A stretch of DNA of 64,000 nucleotides from Actinomycetes bacterium (GCA_023404495.1 JAEYBE010000045.1:1-64000); one strand, 5' to 3'; shown: positions 41,278-50,103, counted from the stretch's first letter. Notes: a model not told the origin generated them from the sequence alone. Numbers and translations are program-made.

Positions 41278-41354
41278 CCAGACCTCCAGTGGTATCAGTG
41301 AGGTAAGTCCGCCGGCCCCGGCGGACGCCGCAGTCCCAATCTTTGGAGGAAGTC

Positions 41355-41681
41355 ATGATTTGCGCAATGACCGCGCGCCGTATCACCGACGGTCGCGTGG
41401 ACGAGTTCATCGAGAAGTTCGGCGAGGCGCCGGAGAAGATCCCAGAGGAGATCGCGAGCAAGTTCAAAGGCGTCTACGCCTGTCGCGACTCCGAAGACCC
41501 CAACGTGATTCTCACGTTTGGTCTGTTTGACGGAACGCTCGAGGAGTTCCGCGAGCTGCAGTCGGGCGACGAGCGCGCCGAGCAGCTCGACCAGATCGCA
41601 CCAATGGTCGAGGAGGTCCTGATCGACAGCTCCTTCGAGGTGGTGCGCGATCTATCCCCCGCAATGTCCCCCGCGCGATAA
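41355..41681 (+). CDS. Small ABM/dimeric alpha-beta barrel-type protein
   Basis: 108 aa. Begins MICAMTARRITDGRVDEFIEKF and contains VYACRDSEDPNVILTFGLFDG, a fold pattern of antibiotic-biosynthesis-monooxygenase-like (ABM) dimeric barrels. Strong GGAGGA 5 nt before the ATG. Lone gene with its own terminator. Possible role in small-molecule oxidation or haem/quinone handling; no residue proves it. Confidence 0.6.
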   Translation: MICAMTARRITDGRVDEFIEKFGEAPEKIPEEIASKFKGVYACRDSEDPNVILTFGLFDGTLEEFRELQSGDERAEQLDQIAPMVEEVLIDSSFEVVRDLSPAMSPAR

Positions 41682-41721
41682 GTCACGCGCGTCCCGGCAG
41701 GAGCGCGAGGACTACGTAAGA

Positions 41722-41755
41722 CACGAAGGGCCGCCCTGGTTGGCGGCCCTTCGTG
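41722..41755 (+). terminator. Hairpin terminator after the ABM-like gene
   Basis: Perfect 14-bp stem with arms CACGAAGGGCCGCC (41722-41735) and GGCGGCCCTTCGTG (41742-41755) around loop CTGGTT. Confidence 0.7.
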
Positions 41756-41942
41756 GTTCTGATTTCCGTGCAATTGAAGTGAAGCTCGGCTCGGTGCGCG
41801 CACACCTTGTCGGCTGCCGCCCCTGGCCGGTGGGACTAGTGATCCGGCCGCCTCACCTCACCGGTGCAAGGTCTGGATTTCGCTCTCGCGAAGCACGAAC
41901 GCGTCAGCGCTCCCGCACCTCCAGAGTCCCGCAAAACATATG

Positions 41943-42015
41943 ACTGATACGGACCACCTCCTCTCTCTGGTGGATTCAGTAAACCACGCAGAGAGGCGGA
42001 GGTGTCCGATTCAGT
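41943..42015. other. Long imperfect hairpin in a 343-bp gene-free gap
   Basis: The gap 41682-42024 holds the terminator at 41722, nothing I can name at 41756-41942, and this 73-nt inverted repeat: outer ACTGA/TCAGT, then CGGACCACCTCC against GGAGGTGTCCG with one bulge, then a CTCTCT/AGAGAG part. It ends 9 bp beyond the peroxiredoxin stop, so it may be its terminator, but it is much longer than the other terminators here. Confidence 0.55.
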
Positions 42016-42024
42016 TCGAGTGCG

Positions 42025-42699
42025 CTAGGCCGGCGTCTTGGTCGACGGGTCCGGCACGATGCGGATGTACGGCTTGGGGCTCTCCCAGCCTTCCGGGTAC
42101 TTCTCCTTGGCGGCCTCGTCGGTGACGCTGCCGGCAATGATCACGTCGTCGCCCTTGTTCCACTGGGCCGGAGTTGCGACGGCCTCCTTGGCGGTCAGCT
42201 GCAGCGAGTCGATCACGCGGAGGATCTCGTCGAAGTTGCGTCCGGTGGTCATCGGGTAGATCAGGATCAGCTTGATCTTCTTGTCCGGGCCGATCACGAA
42301 GACGTTGCGCAGGGCGGCGTTCTGAGCCGGGGTGCGCAGCGTCGGGTCGGTGTCGATCAACTCGAGCATGCCGTAGGCGTTGGCGATCGAGTGGTCGGTG
42401 TCGCCGATGATCGGGTACTGCGGGCGCGTGCCCTGCGTCTCCTCGATGTCGTCGGCCCACTTCTCGTGGTTGTCGACTGGGTCGGTCGAGATGCCGATCA
42501 CCTTGACGCCGCGGCTGGTGAATTCGGGTTCGATGCTGGCGAGGTAGCCGAGCTCGGTCGTGCAGACCGGCGTGAAGTCGCGCGGGTGCGAGAAGAGGAC
42601 GGCCCAGCCGTCGCCGATCCACTCGTGAAAGTCGATCTCGCCCTGGGTGGTCTGTGCTTTGAAGTTCGGGGCTTCAGAGCCGATGGTGAGGTTTGACAT
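42025..42699 (-). CDS. 1-Cys peroxiredoxin (Prx6 type)
   Basis: 224 aa. N-terminal thioredoxin-fold peroxidase with peroxidatic Cys in the motif DFTPVCTTELGYLAS, followed by the long C-terminal dimerisation part typical of Prx6/AhpC-TSA 1-Cys enzymes (PQYPIIGDTDHSIANAYGML, YPMTTGRNFDEILRVIDSLQ). No resolving Cys is seen, since PVCTTE holds the only Cys. Reduces peroxides in the cytosol. Confidence 0.95.
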   Translation of the reverse strand: MSNLTIGSEAPNFKAQTTQGEIDFHEWIGDGWAVLFSHPRDFTPVCTTELGYLASIEPEFTSRGVKVIGISTDPVDNHEKWADDIEETQGTRPQYPIIGDTDHSIANAYGMLELIDTDPTLRTPAQNAALRNVFVIGPDKKIKLILIYPMTTGRNFDEILRVIDSLQLTAKEAVATPAQWNKGDDVIIAGSVTDEAAKEKYPEGWESPKPYIRIVPDPSTKTPA

Positions 42700-42848
42700 G
42701 GTGATGTTCTCCTGGGGTATTGCTTGCTGACCGCCTGCCGGCGGTCGAAATCTGACGTTGTAAACACAATACCCCTAATGCCGATCAGATTTGTCGGTGT
42801 TTTGTGAAGAATGCCGCTGTGGCTTGTTTATGCGGTTTTTACTCCATG

Positions 42849-42870
42849 AGGCGACCCCTCGGGGTCGCCT
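42849..42870 (-). terminator. Hairpin terminator after the enoyl-CoA hydratase gene
   Basis: Ten-bp perfect arms AGGCGACCCC/GGGGTCGCCT with only two bases (TC) between, 17 bp after the stop. Also downstream, on the other strand, of no gene, so it serves the minus strand. Confidence 0.6.
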
Positions 42871-42887
42871 GATGGAAGATTTCCCGC

Positions 42888-43679
42888 TTACTTACGGTCG
42901 CGCCAGCCATCCGGCGCTCCGCCTGACTTGCGCGCGCGGCGGTGGTTGTCCGTGCGCAGCAGTCGCGCCTGCTCGCGTGACTCGACCCAAAAGGCCTTGC
43001 GCTCGGACGCCGTCCAGCTGCGATGAAATAGCCGCTTCGCCGACCCAGCTGCGTCCGGCGAGCGAGCGCTGACTTCACGCGCAAGCTCCTCGGCGCCGGC
43101 AAGCGGGTCGTCCGCGACCTCGGTGACCAGCCCCAGCTCCAAAGCACGCGCCCCGGAGAAGACTTCCGCCGTCATCGTCAGCCGCTTTGCGACATCGATC
43201 GGCACCAGCTCGCGCAACGTGACGCTGCCAGTCATGTCGGGGATCAAGCCCCACTTGGCCTCCATCACCGAGAGCTCGCAGTCGGGCGAGGCAACGCGAA
43301 AGTCACAGGCAAGCGCCAGCTGCAATCCCCCGCCATAACAACGGCCGTGCAGCGCGGCGACGACCGGCACCGGGAGATCGCGCCAGACCCAACAGCAGCG
43401 CTGAAACAGATTGAGCTTCTGCAGGCGCGGCACCTTCGCAAACGCCCGCGCAACGGCTGCCGGCTGCTTGGCGACCGATGCGAAGTCGAGCCCGGCCGAA
43501 AATGCATCCCCCTCGCCCGAGAGCAAGACGGCGCGCACCGACTTGTCGCGGCGGATCTCCCTGGCGGCGTCGACCAGACCGCGCAGCATCGGCAGATCCA
43601 GACCGTTGAGCTTCTCGGCGCGGGCCAGCCGTACGTGCGCGAGTCCATCGCCGCGCTCGACGACAACGCGACCGGCCAT
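42888..43679 (-). CDS. Crotonase (enoyl-CoA hydratase/isomerase) family protein
   Basis: 263 aa. Motifs: LARAEKLNGLDLPMLRGLVD, AFSAGLDFASVAK (oxyanion hole region), GRCYGGGLQLALACDFRVAS, EAKWGLIPDMTGSVTLREL. One catalytic Glu (in MEAKWGL) is kept, whereas the first Glu site is Gln (GGGLQ), and Asp follows in PDMTG, so an isomerase or other crotonase reaction is as likely as hydration. ATG overlaps the stop of the DUF2834 gene by one base (TGATG), so translation is coupled. Confidence 0.88.
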   Translation of the reverse strand: MAGRVVVERGDGLAHVRLARAEKLNGLDLPMLRGLVDAAREIRRDKSVRAVLLSGEGDAFSAGLDFASVAKQPAAVARAFAKVPRLQKLNLFQRCCWVWRDLPVPVVAALHGRCYGGGLQLALACDFRVASPDCELSVMEAKWGLIPDMTGSVTLRELVPIDVAKRLTMTAEVFSGARALELGLVTEVADDPLAGAEELAREVSARSPDAAGSAKRLFHRSWTASERKAFWVESREQARLLRTDNHRRARKSGGAPDGWRDRK

Positions 43680-44014
43680 CAGCTCCCAGCCTCGATCGCG
43701 CGCTCGCGGAAGTAGAGGAACAGTGGGAGCGCGAAGCACAAACCGATCAGCGTGTTGGCAGGAATCACCCACCACCAATGCTTGAGGCCATGCAGCACCG
43801 CTTCGTGCTGGGCCCAGAACCAGAAGACGATTGAAGAAATTGTGATGTCCATGAAGACCGCGATCGCGATCTTGTTGTCAAAAGCAGCATCGAGAATCGC
43901 ACCGAAGTCGAGCGATCCGTAGTCGATGACGTAGAGCGTGATCAGCGTCGGCGGCACGATGAAGCCGACGATCGCCAGGGCGAGATATGCGGTTGCACGT
44001 TTCATGCGGCGCAC
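43679..44014 (-). CDS. DUF2834-like membrane protein
   Basis: 111 aa, three membrane helices: LALAIVGFIVPPTLITLYVI, FMDITISSIVFWFWAQHEAV, WVIPANTLIGLCFALPLFLY. The pattern F-x-D-x-x-x-S-x-x-F-W-x-W/F fits DUF2834. Function unknown. Start ATG 44014 or the ATG three codons later. Translationally coupled to the crotonase gene. Confidence 0.82.
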   Translation of the reverse strand: MRRMKRATAYLALAIVGFIVPPTLITLYVIDYGSLDFGAILDAAFDNKIAIAVFMDITISSIVFWFWAQHEAVLHGLKHWWWVIPANTLIGLCFALPLFLYFRERAIEAGS

Positions 44015-44037
44015 ACTACAGGCGCGCCGTCAGTCGG

Positions 44038-44610
44038 CTAGATCTCGCCCGTCGATCCCGTCGGCCCAGTTGGCCCAGTCTCGCCAGTTGGACCTGTGGG
44101 GCCGGTCGGCCCGGTCGGCCCGTTTGTGCCAGGCGGATCGGGCAACGGCGCAAGGATCCTGAACTTCGCGGCCAGGCAGTTGTTCTTCTCGCGACGTTCT
44201 TTCACCGTCTTCAAACCGTCAGCGCAGGAAATCACCCAGTACTTCCCCTGCGGAAAATCTTTGGGCACCAGGAAGCTGAACTTCCCCTTGCGGCTCACTC
44301 CTGGTCGCGTCTTCGCTGTGTTGAAGCCGCCGATCAAGACATCGCCGCTGCTGAGTTTGCTGTCGTAGGAGATGCTGAACACAGTGGTCGACCTGGCAGC
44401 CCGCCGTTTGCCGACGTTGCTGATCGTGCTCTTGGCAAGCACCGACTCGCCAGCCGGAACACTCGAAGGAGTGAGGGTCGGCTTGGACGAGATCAGATCC
44501 GGACGGGGGGATGCGGCAATCGCGTTCGCACTCACGATCATCAGGATCGCTATGCCGAGTGCCGAGATTGCAGCACCGCGCCGCAGGGGTATCGCGCGCA
44601 CAAATGCCAT
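44038..44610 (-). CDS. Secreted CARDB-type protein with collagen-like Gly-Pro-Thr tail
   Basis: 190 aa. Signal peptide about 1-33. One CARDB-like domain (about 38-150: PDLISSKPTLTPSSVPAGES, STISNVGKRRAARSTTVFSI, CADGLKTVKERREKNNC), two Cys that could pair. The last 30 residues are G-P-T and G-E/S-T triplets, a short form of the array in the 2333-4432 product. Likely cell-surface or matrix protein. Confidence 0.8.
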   Translation of the reverse strand: MAFVRAIPLRRGAAISALGIAILMIVSANAIAASPRPDLISSKPTLTPSSVPAGESVLAKSTISNVGKRRAARSTTVFSISYDSKLSSGDVLIGGFNTAKTRPGVSRKGKFSFLVPKDFPQGKYWVISCADGLKTVKERREKNNCLAAKFRILAPLPDPPGTNGPTGPTGPTGPTGETGPTGPTGSTGEI

Positions 44611-44670
44611 GAATCGAGTTTATTGCGGGATCTGGGATCTGCCAAGGGCCGGCTTCCCGGCGCTGGCAGG

Positions 44671-45480
44671 CTAGAGACCGAATGCCTTGAGGATCTCCGG
44701 TGTGAGCTCGGAGGAGCCGATCGCCAGACGCTTGACTTCTCGAAGCTCGACCCGCGCAGACTGCTCAGACCCCGGGGAAATCTCGGCCACCGCGGGGAGC
44801 AGTTGCTGATCGACAAACTCCCGCGCCGCCTGCTCGGAGGACCAAACGAGTGTGTTCTTGATCGACTCGTCGTAACTGACGGCGAGCCGCATCACTATTC
44901 CCGGGTCGCAGTTCTCGACCAAATCGAGCTGTAGCCAGAGCGCGTGATCGTCAGCATCGGAGAAGCCGTCGACAACGAGATCGACTGCCGTCAAGGTCAT
45001 ACCGAGTCGCCGGGCCGCTGCCTCGTCTAGGTCGGCCCCGATGTCGACGAACTCTTTGGCGAGCGGCCCAAAGGTCAACGTTGTCAGTAGCCGGTTCTGC
45101 GGCAGCACGTCGACCGGCCGGAAACCCTCTTCGGAGAGCACTCGAACCGCTTCGGTGAAGCGCTCCACACCGATCGTCGTCATGTAGTCGCGCTCGTAGT
45201 CCTGGCTGCGCCAGACCGCCTGGATCATCACGCCGTCGGCGTCCGGCCCCGAGAGGCTCAGCAAATAGCCCTCGGGCCAGTGCTCGTAGATCGCCCACAG
45301 TTCATAAAGCCGACGGTTGAAGTTCCAATCCGCAGCGAGTGGCACTTCGGTTCCGAGCGAAAATCCTTCAACGATCACCGCCGGCACGCGTGCTGCGCGT
45401 CCGTCATTCGCGCGCAAGTCCGCAGACTCCCCGAGGCCTGGCTCAGCTGGCAAAGCAGCACCGCCCTTCTCCCCAACCAC
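44671..45480 (-). CDS. Hypothetical protein, 269 aa
   Basis: Not recognised. No signal peptide or helix. Mixed alpha/beta with LSLSGPDADGVMIQAVWRSQ, YMTTIGVERFTEAVRVLSEE, DLDEAAARRLGMTLTAVDLV and WLQLDLVENCDPGIVMRLAV. A GTG start at 45480 gives the longest product; the first 30 residues are low in conserved look, and the true start may be a later GTG. The gene stands alone between the CARDB and YccF genes. Confidence 0.6.
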   Translation of the reverse strand: MVGEKGGAALPAEPGLGESADLRANDGRAARVPAVIVEGFSLGTEVPLAADWNFNRRLYELWAIYEHWPEGYLLSLSGPDADGVMIQAVWRSQDYERDYMTTIGVERFTEAVRVLSEEGFRPVDVLPQNRLLTTLTFGPLAKEFVDIGADLDEAAARRLGMTLTAVDLVVDGFSDADDHALWLQLDLVENCDPGIVMRLAVSYDESIKNTLVWSSEQAAREFVDQQLLPAVAEISPGSEQSARVELREVKRLAIGSSELTPEILKAFGL

Positions 45481-45534
45481 TAACGAATAACGACGAGCAA
45501 CTCCACCCTACCGTCGGCGCGGACGGTGCAACGC

Positions 45535-45939
45535 CTACGGTCGACTGGTCAGTGCACCGACGATCTCGTCGGTCTCAACGATCTCGCGGCCAAACGGCCA
45601 GAGGGCGACTGGCACCAGTTTGATGTTGCCGATCGCCAGCGGAATGCCAATGATCGTGATCGCGAGTGCCGCCGCAGTGACGATGTAGCCGATCGCCAGC
45701 CACCAGCCGGCGAGGATCAGCCAGATGACGTTTCCGATCACAGACCAGCCGCCGGCCGTCTCCTTTTTGATCACCGTGCGACCAAATGGCCAGAGGCTGT
45801 ACATCGCGATCTTGAAGGCCTGAAGTCCGAACGGAATCGTGATGATCAAGATGCACATGACGATCCCGGCGAGCATCCAGCCGAGGAAGAGCCAGAAGCC
45901 GGAGAAGATCAGCCAGATGATGTTGAGCAGTGTGCGCAC
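45535..45939 (-). CDS. YccF-domain inner-membrane protein
   Basis: 134 aa with two copies of the YccF unit: LLNIIWLIFSGFWLFLGWML...PFGLQAFKIAMYSLWPFGR and VIWLILAGWWLAIGY...IPLAIGNIKLVPVALWPFGR. Both units end with LWPFGR or LWPFGRE. Function of the family is unknown. Confidence 0.92.
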   Translation of the reverse strand: MRTLLNIIWLIFSGFWLFLGWMLAGIVMCILIITIPFGLQAFKIAMYSLWPFGRTVIKKETAGGWSVIGNVIWLILAGWWLAIGYIVTAAALAITIIGIPLAIGNIKLVPVALWPFGREIVETDEIVGALTSRP

Positions 45940-45991
45940 CGGCTTCTGACTCTAATTCAGTTATGCGCGAGGCTTGCGCGCTTGCAATCCG

Positions 45992-46606
45992 TCAGCGCGC
46001 AGCGGCCGCGGTGCGACGCGATCGCCCGTTGGTCGCGCCCCGAGAACGCGCTCGAGTGCCGGCACGACGACGCTGATCGGCCGGCACCTGTTCGGTCGCC
46101 ACTGCCTTGGCCAGCGTCTGCACCTCGCGTTCCAGGAACTTCGCCATGCGCTCTTCGTCGCGCACAATCGACCGCGCAAGCTTTGCTGTCTCTGCGTCGC
46201 CTGCCTTCTCTGCAAACGCTTCCAGCGAGCGATACATCGCGATCTCCTCGTTCTCTTTCATGAACTCATTGCGCGCGTTCGTGAGCATCGTCTCCTGATC
46301 GCTGCCGCCGCGCAGTACTTCCACGGGGGCCTTGGCGATCGCCTTGCCCACGCCCACTGCATCTTGCACGACTTGCGCGCCCTCAGCAAGGATCGAGTTT
46401 CCCGCGCCCAGCTGCCTGAGCCGCTTCTCGATTTCCTTGGCATGGTGCCGCGTCTCGGTCAGATGCTGGCGGAGCCGCTTCTTGTAGGACATCTTGTCGG
46501 TCATCTCGATGTGCGATTGCAGCGACGATTCAAGTTCGCGTTCTTTGCCATGAGCTTCGTTTAGGTACTGCACGATCTTCGCGTCGCGCTCGTTGAGATT
46601 TGACAT
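45992..46606 (-). CDS. YciE/YciF (DUF892)-type ferritin-like protein
   Basis: 204 aa. Starts with LNERDAKIVQYLNEAHGKER and shows a four-helix ferritin-like pattern: EMTDKMSYKKRLRQHLTETR, GGSDQETMLTNARNEFMKEN, SLEAFAEKAGDAETAKLARS. Acidic/His residues for a diiron centre are present in HLTETRHH and DEERM. The C-terminal tail is Arg-rich and may bind nucleic acid. GAGGTGA before the ATG. Stress-linked in other bacteria. Confidence 0.8.
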   Translation of the reverse strand: MSNLNERDAKIVQYLNEAHGKERELESSLQSHIEMTDKMSYKKRLRQHLTETRHHAKEIEKRLRQLGAGNSILAEGAQVVQDAVGVGKAIAKAPVEVLRGGSDQETMLTNARNEFMKENEEIAMYRSLEAFAEKAGDAETAKLARSIVRDEERMAKFLEREVQTLAKAVATEQVPADQRRRAGTRARSRGATNGRSRRTAAAAR

Positions 46607-46715
46607 GGGTCACCTCTCTCTGCGGAGTTGAGATTGGTCAGCCAATTGGCCGAGCCGGACATTCCGCAACTACCCGAAGCTCGGCGCAGAGAAACGACAA
46701 AGAGCTGCGCGCGAC

Positions 46716-47528
46716 CTATCCGCGGGGCGGGTAGTCGCTCTTGTCCATCACCTTGTCGACATCACGGCGGATCGCTTTGGCCATCTGCTTCATCGAGAGC
46801 ACCCGCGAGCCGAACCAGGTGAGCTTTGCGTTATGGCCGTAGACGATTCGCGACTTGCCGCTGATCACAGCATTCAGAACCACCTGCGCTATGTCGTCGG
46901 GCGAGGTGCGCAGGTACTTCTTGCGGAATTCCTGGCTGCCCTCGACGCGCGCGATGTTCGTGTCGATCCCGCCCGGGTGCACCAAGTGCACGCCGATCTT
47001 CGTCTCCAGCAGCTCGACCGCGAGCGACTCGGTGAAGCCGCGCACGGCGAACTTGCTCGCGCAGTAGTCAGAGGCGCCGGGCGCGCCGACGAGACCGAAG
47101 ATGCTCGAGACGTTGACGATCGCGCCCTCGTCGTTGCGGATCAGTTGCGGCAGGAACGCGCGGGTGCCGTGCACCACGCCGTAGAAATTGACGTCCATCA
47201 CGCGCTCGTAGAACTCATCGCCGGTGGCCCAGACCGGGCGCGTGCTGCCCTCGATTCCGGCGTTGTTGATCACCAGGTGCGCGTCGCCGAGTTCCTCTGA
47301 GACTCGGGCGGCGAAGGCATAGGTCGCCGTCTTGTCTGAGACGTCATACGCCTGCGCCAGAACTTTGGTGCCTGCCGGGAGAAGATCGACAGTCTCCTGC
47401 AACTCGGCCTCCGCGTAGTCGTTGAGCGCCAGCACCGCACCACGATCAGCCAGCAGCTTCGCGTAAGAGCGGCCCATCCCTGAGCCCGCGCCGGTCACAA
47501 CGCAGACCTTGTCGTTGAAGGTCTTCAT
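46716..47528 (-). CDS. Short-chain dehydrogenase/reductase (SDR)
   Basis: 270 aa classical SDR: cofactor loop TGAGSGMGRSYAKLLA, NNAGIEG, catalytic Ser in VSSIFGLVGAPG, and YCASK (Y-x-x-x-K). Asp at the end of beta-2 (LNDYAEAEL) favours NAD(H) over NADP(H). Substrate unknown; 14 bp after the hemolysin III gene stop. Confidence 0.93.
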   Translation of the reverse strand: MKTFNDKVCVVTGAGSGMGRSYAKLLADRGAVLALNDYAEAELQETVDLLPAGTKVLAQAYDVSDKTATYAFAARVSEELGDAHLVINNAGIEGSTRPVWATGDEFYERVMDVNFYGVVHGTRAFLPQLIRNDEGAIVNVSSIFGLVGAPGASDYCASKFAVRGFTESLAVELLETKIGVHLVHPGGIDTNIARVEGSQEFRKKYLRTSPDDIAQVVLNAVISGKSRIVYGHNAKLTWFGSRVLSMKQMAKAIRRDVDKVMDKSDYPPRG

Positions 47529-47542
47529 GCGCCGAGCCTAAT

Positions 47543-48214
47543 TCAGGAGACAACGAAGAACGCGATCACCGAGTACTGCAGCGCGATCGCAATCACCACC
47601 AAGAGATGGAAGACCTCGTGGTATCCATAGACGCCCGGCACCGGGTTGGGCTTTTGCAGCGCGTAGATGATCGCGCCCGCTGTATAGGCCACGCCGCCCA
47701 AAGCCAACAGGGCCGTTCCGACGGCGCCGATCTCGCCGACGATCTTCGGGATCGCAATCAGGCTCACCCAGCCAAGACCGATGCAGATGATCGCCATGAT
47801 CCATTTGGAGGCGTCGGCCAGCGCGAGCTCCATGATGCTGCCGGCGACCGCGACTGCCCACACGACGATCAGCAGCACGGTGGAAAACGTGCCTTCGAGT
47901 ACCAGCAACGCGAACGGTGTGTAGGTCCCGGCGATCAGCAGGAAAATCATCGAGTGGTCGAGCCGGCGCAGCTTCATGCGCACCGAGTGCGACCAGTCGC
48001 CTCGGTGGTAGAGCGCCGAAACGCCAAGCAGCGCCGAGACGCTGACTGCAAAGACCGCCGCAGCGACGATCGCGCGCGCGCCGGTGGCCGCCCAAAGCAG
48101 CACGATTCCGCATGCCAGCGAAACAAAGAAGGCCTGCTGGTGGAGCACGCCGCGCTGCTTGGGCTTTACGCCCTTGACGGGCGGCTCGGTCTCGGTGGCG
48201 GCAGCTTCGGGCAT
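47543..48214 (-). CDS. Hemolysin III/PAQR-family membrane protein
   Basis: 223 aa, seven helices. Conserved: VSALYHRGDWS, LDHSMIFLLIAGTYTPFALL, and GYHEVFHLLVVIAIALQYSV, with His and Asp residues that may bind metal. Function in bacteria is poorly known; may be co-transcribed with the SDR gene 14 bp away. Confidence 0.92.
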   Translation of the reverse strand: MPEAAATETEPPVKGVKPKQRGVLHQQAFFVSLACGIVLLWAATGARAIVAAAVFAVSVSALLGVSALYHRGDWSHSVRMKLRRLDHSMIFLLIAGTYTPFALLVLEGTFSTVLLIVVWAVAVAGSIMELALADASKWIMAIICIGLGWVSLIAIPKIVGEIGAVGTALLALGGVAYTAGAIIYALQKPNPVPGVYGYHEVFHLLVVIAIALQYSVIAFFVVS

Positions 48215-48419
48215 GGTGGTCGGTTTTTCTTACGCGCAGATGACGCGTTGGTTACTCGGCAGGTTCGGGCATAAGTATGGCGCTGCGCCGCGATCGAGAC
48301 AAGCGCAACGAACCGCGCACTTTGTCTTCGCAACTCGAGCTCCGATCGCGGTGTTTAAGAGACAGTTCAGCCCGGCGCACTTCGTAAGCGCGGGCGAGCA
48401 AACTGATGGGGAGGAAACA

Positions 48420-49259
48420 ATGGGCAAGAGACTGATACTCGGAATCGCCGTCGTGGCGGTACTCGCATTCGGCGCGACCGCATCACACGCCGCGCTGCAG
48501 AATGCCGTCTCGGTGAAGGTGAACTTCAAGAAGGCTGGAGGGCCGGGATCGCTCTCGGTTCAACTGATCAATATGGACGATGTGCCGCTGCCCGAGGGCA
48601 AGCCGTTGTCGAAATCGTCAATCAACGCACGGTTGTACGACGGAGGCCTCGTGCCCCAGCGCATCAGCCGGCTGATCGTGCAGTCGAGTTCGGCGAAGTA
48701 CAACCGCAAGGCGCTGCCCTACTGCAAGGTGATCTACAACGGGCAGAACAAGATCCCGACGCGCGCCGACGGCATCACGGGCGCGGAAGAACTGACCTAC
48801 GTCCCGGGCGAGAAGAACTCGAGCTCGGTGAGCAAGGCCTGCCCCAAGACGAGCGTGCTGGGCAAGGGGAACTTCACCGCCGTAGTCGGCACGCCAGGTC
48901 AGCCATACGACCCGTCGCAGGCTGGCGCACTCGCCGGAACGGTGATCGCCTACAACTACCAGCCGAGATCGGGCGACACGATGGGCTCCGTCGTGCGCCT
49001 GCACGTGGACAGCCCGGTGCCGGCCAACCAGTACCTCTACGTTGGCGTGAGCAAGAGCGGCATCTTGCGGGCGGACGTACCCAGGCGTTCGGAGATCCCG
49101 ACCAACCTCGACGCCACGATTCCGGCAGGTGAGGTCTCGATGACGAGCCTCGACCTCAAGCTCACGGCGCCCAAGCCGAAGAGCAAGCGCGGCAAGCCGA
49201 TCTTCACGATCAAGTCCTTCAAGAGCTTGAACGTGTACGGACAGCTCGTTCGCGAGTAA
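48420..49259 (+). CDS. Secreted beta-rich hypothetical protein
   Basis: 279 aa. Signal peptide 1-24 (GIAVVAVLAFGATASHAA). The rest is beta-rich with conserved-looking IPTRADGITGAEELTYVPGE and GAGTVIAYN-like LAGTVIAYNYQPRSGD, two Cys. Clear GGGGAGGA 7 nt before the ATG; the longer upstream frame (to 48084) overlaps hemolysin III and is not used. Gap 48215-48419 must hold two divergent promoters. Not recognised. Confidence 0.8.
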   Translation: MGKRLILGIAVVAVLAFGATASHAALQNAVSVKVNFKKAGGPGSLSVQLINMDDVPLPEGKPLSKSSINARLYDGGLVPQRISRLIVQSSSAKYNRKALPYCKVIYNGQNKIPTRADGITGAEELTYVPGEKNSSSVSKACPKTSVLGKGNFTAVVGTPGQPYDPSQAGALAGTVIAYNYQPRSGDTMGSVVRLHVDSPVPANQYLYVGVSKSGILRADVPRRSEIPTNLDATIPAGEVSMTSLDLKLTAPKPKSKRGKPIFTIKSFKSLNVYGQLVRE

Positions 49260-49282
49260 CTCCCCGGGCAATCGCTGGGTTG

Positions 49283-49328
49283 GGACGCGCCCATTCGCCA
49301 GATTGGCGAGTGGGCGCGTCCTCGTTTT
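49283..49328 (+). terminator. Strong rho-independent terminator
   Basis: Stem GGACGCGCCCA...TGGGCGCGTCC with an inner TCGCCA/TGGCGA extension (one T:G pair) and loop GAT, followed by TCGTTTT. Ends the secreted-protein gene at 49259. Confidence 0.85.
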
Positions 49329-49428
49329 GACAGATTCGCCAACCGTTTTGCCGGTGGCTGCGTAATCCCCTATCGAAGGCCGAACCTCACGACCGGCCGC
49401 AAGGAACTTCGATCAGGAGACGCTCACA

Positions 49429-50007
49429 ATGAACGCACGCAAACCACTCACGATGTTGATGGCGGTAGTCGTCCTCTGTCTGGCCGCATTCACTGCTGCC
49501 GGCTGCGGCGACGACAACGAGTCATCGACCGCGGCCACCACGGCCGAGACCGGCACGATGACCGACAGCATGGACATCGTCGCAACCGCGTCTGACACCG
49601 CGGATCTTTCGACGCTCGTAAAGCTGGTGACCGCGGCCGGACTCGTCGAAACGCTGCAGGGCGAAGGACCCTTCACGGTCTTCGCGCCGGACAACGCCGC
49701 GTTTGACAAGGTCGACGCTCAGACGCTGAAGGACCTGCAGGACCCGGCCAACAAGGAACAGCTCAAGGCCGTCCTGACCTACCACGTCGTCGCTGGCGAA
49801 TACACCGCAGAGGACATCGTCAAGCTGGCCGGTGAGGGCAAGAAGCTCAAGACCGTCCAGGGCGAGGACCTCACCCCCGAGGTTGACGGTGAGACGGTGA
49901 CGCTCAAGGACGCCAACGGCAACACCGCGACGGTGGTGAAGGCAGACGTGATGACGTCGAACGGGGTCGTGCACGTGATTGATGGAGTGCTGTTGCCGAA
50001 GAGCTAG
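49429..50007 (+). CDS. Fasciclin-domain lipoprotein
   Basis: 192 aa. Lipobox FTAAGC (Cys about 25), a Thr/Ala/Ser/Glu linker to 45, then one FAS1 domain: DIVATASDTADLSTLVKLV, GPFTVFAPDNAAFDKV, LTYHVVAGEYTAEDIV, NGVVHVIDGVLLPKS. Membrane-anchored adhesion-type domain. Good spacing of GATCAGGAG before the ATG. Terminator-like hairpin at 50048. Confidence 0.93.
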   Translation: MNARKPLTMLMAVVVLCLAAFTAAGCGDDNESSTAATTAETGTMTDSMDIVATASDTADLSTLVKLVTAAGLVETLQGEGPFTVFAPDNAAFDKVDAQTLKDLQDPANKEQLKAVLTYHVVAGEYTAEDIVKLAGEGKKLKTVQGEDLTPEVDGETVTLKDANGNTATVVKADVMTSNGVVHVIDGVLLPKS

Positions 50008-50047
50008 GGCCTGCCTGCCCCTGTCGGGTAGCTAGCTAGGCACGATC

Positions 50048-50089
50048 GCCCGGGATCTTCATCTCCCCCTCTTGGAGGTCCCGGGCTTT
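50048..50089. terminator. Hairpin between convergent genes (probable terminator)
   Basis: Stem GCCCGGGA/TCCCGGGC (50048-50055, 50079-50086) followed by TTT. Between the fasciclin and the WxxW secreted-protein stops. Confidence 0.6.
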
Positions 50090-50103
50090 CGCGCCGCTTG
50101 GCC

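Noticed and set aside
48084..48419. N-terminal extension of the secreted protein at 48420
   Set aside because: The extension overlaps hemolysin III antisense and lacks a signal peptide; the ATG at 48420 has a strong Shine-Dalgarno and a signal peptide.
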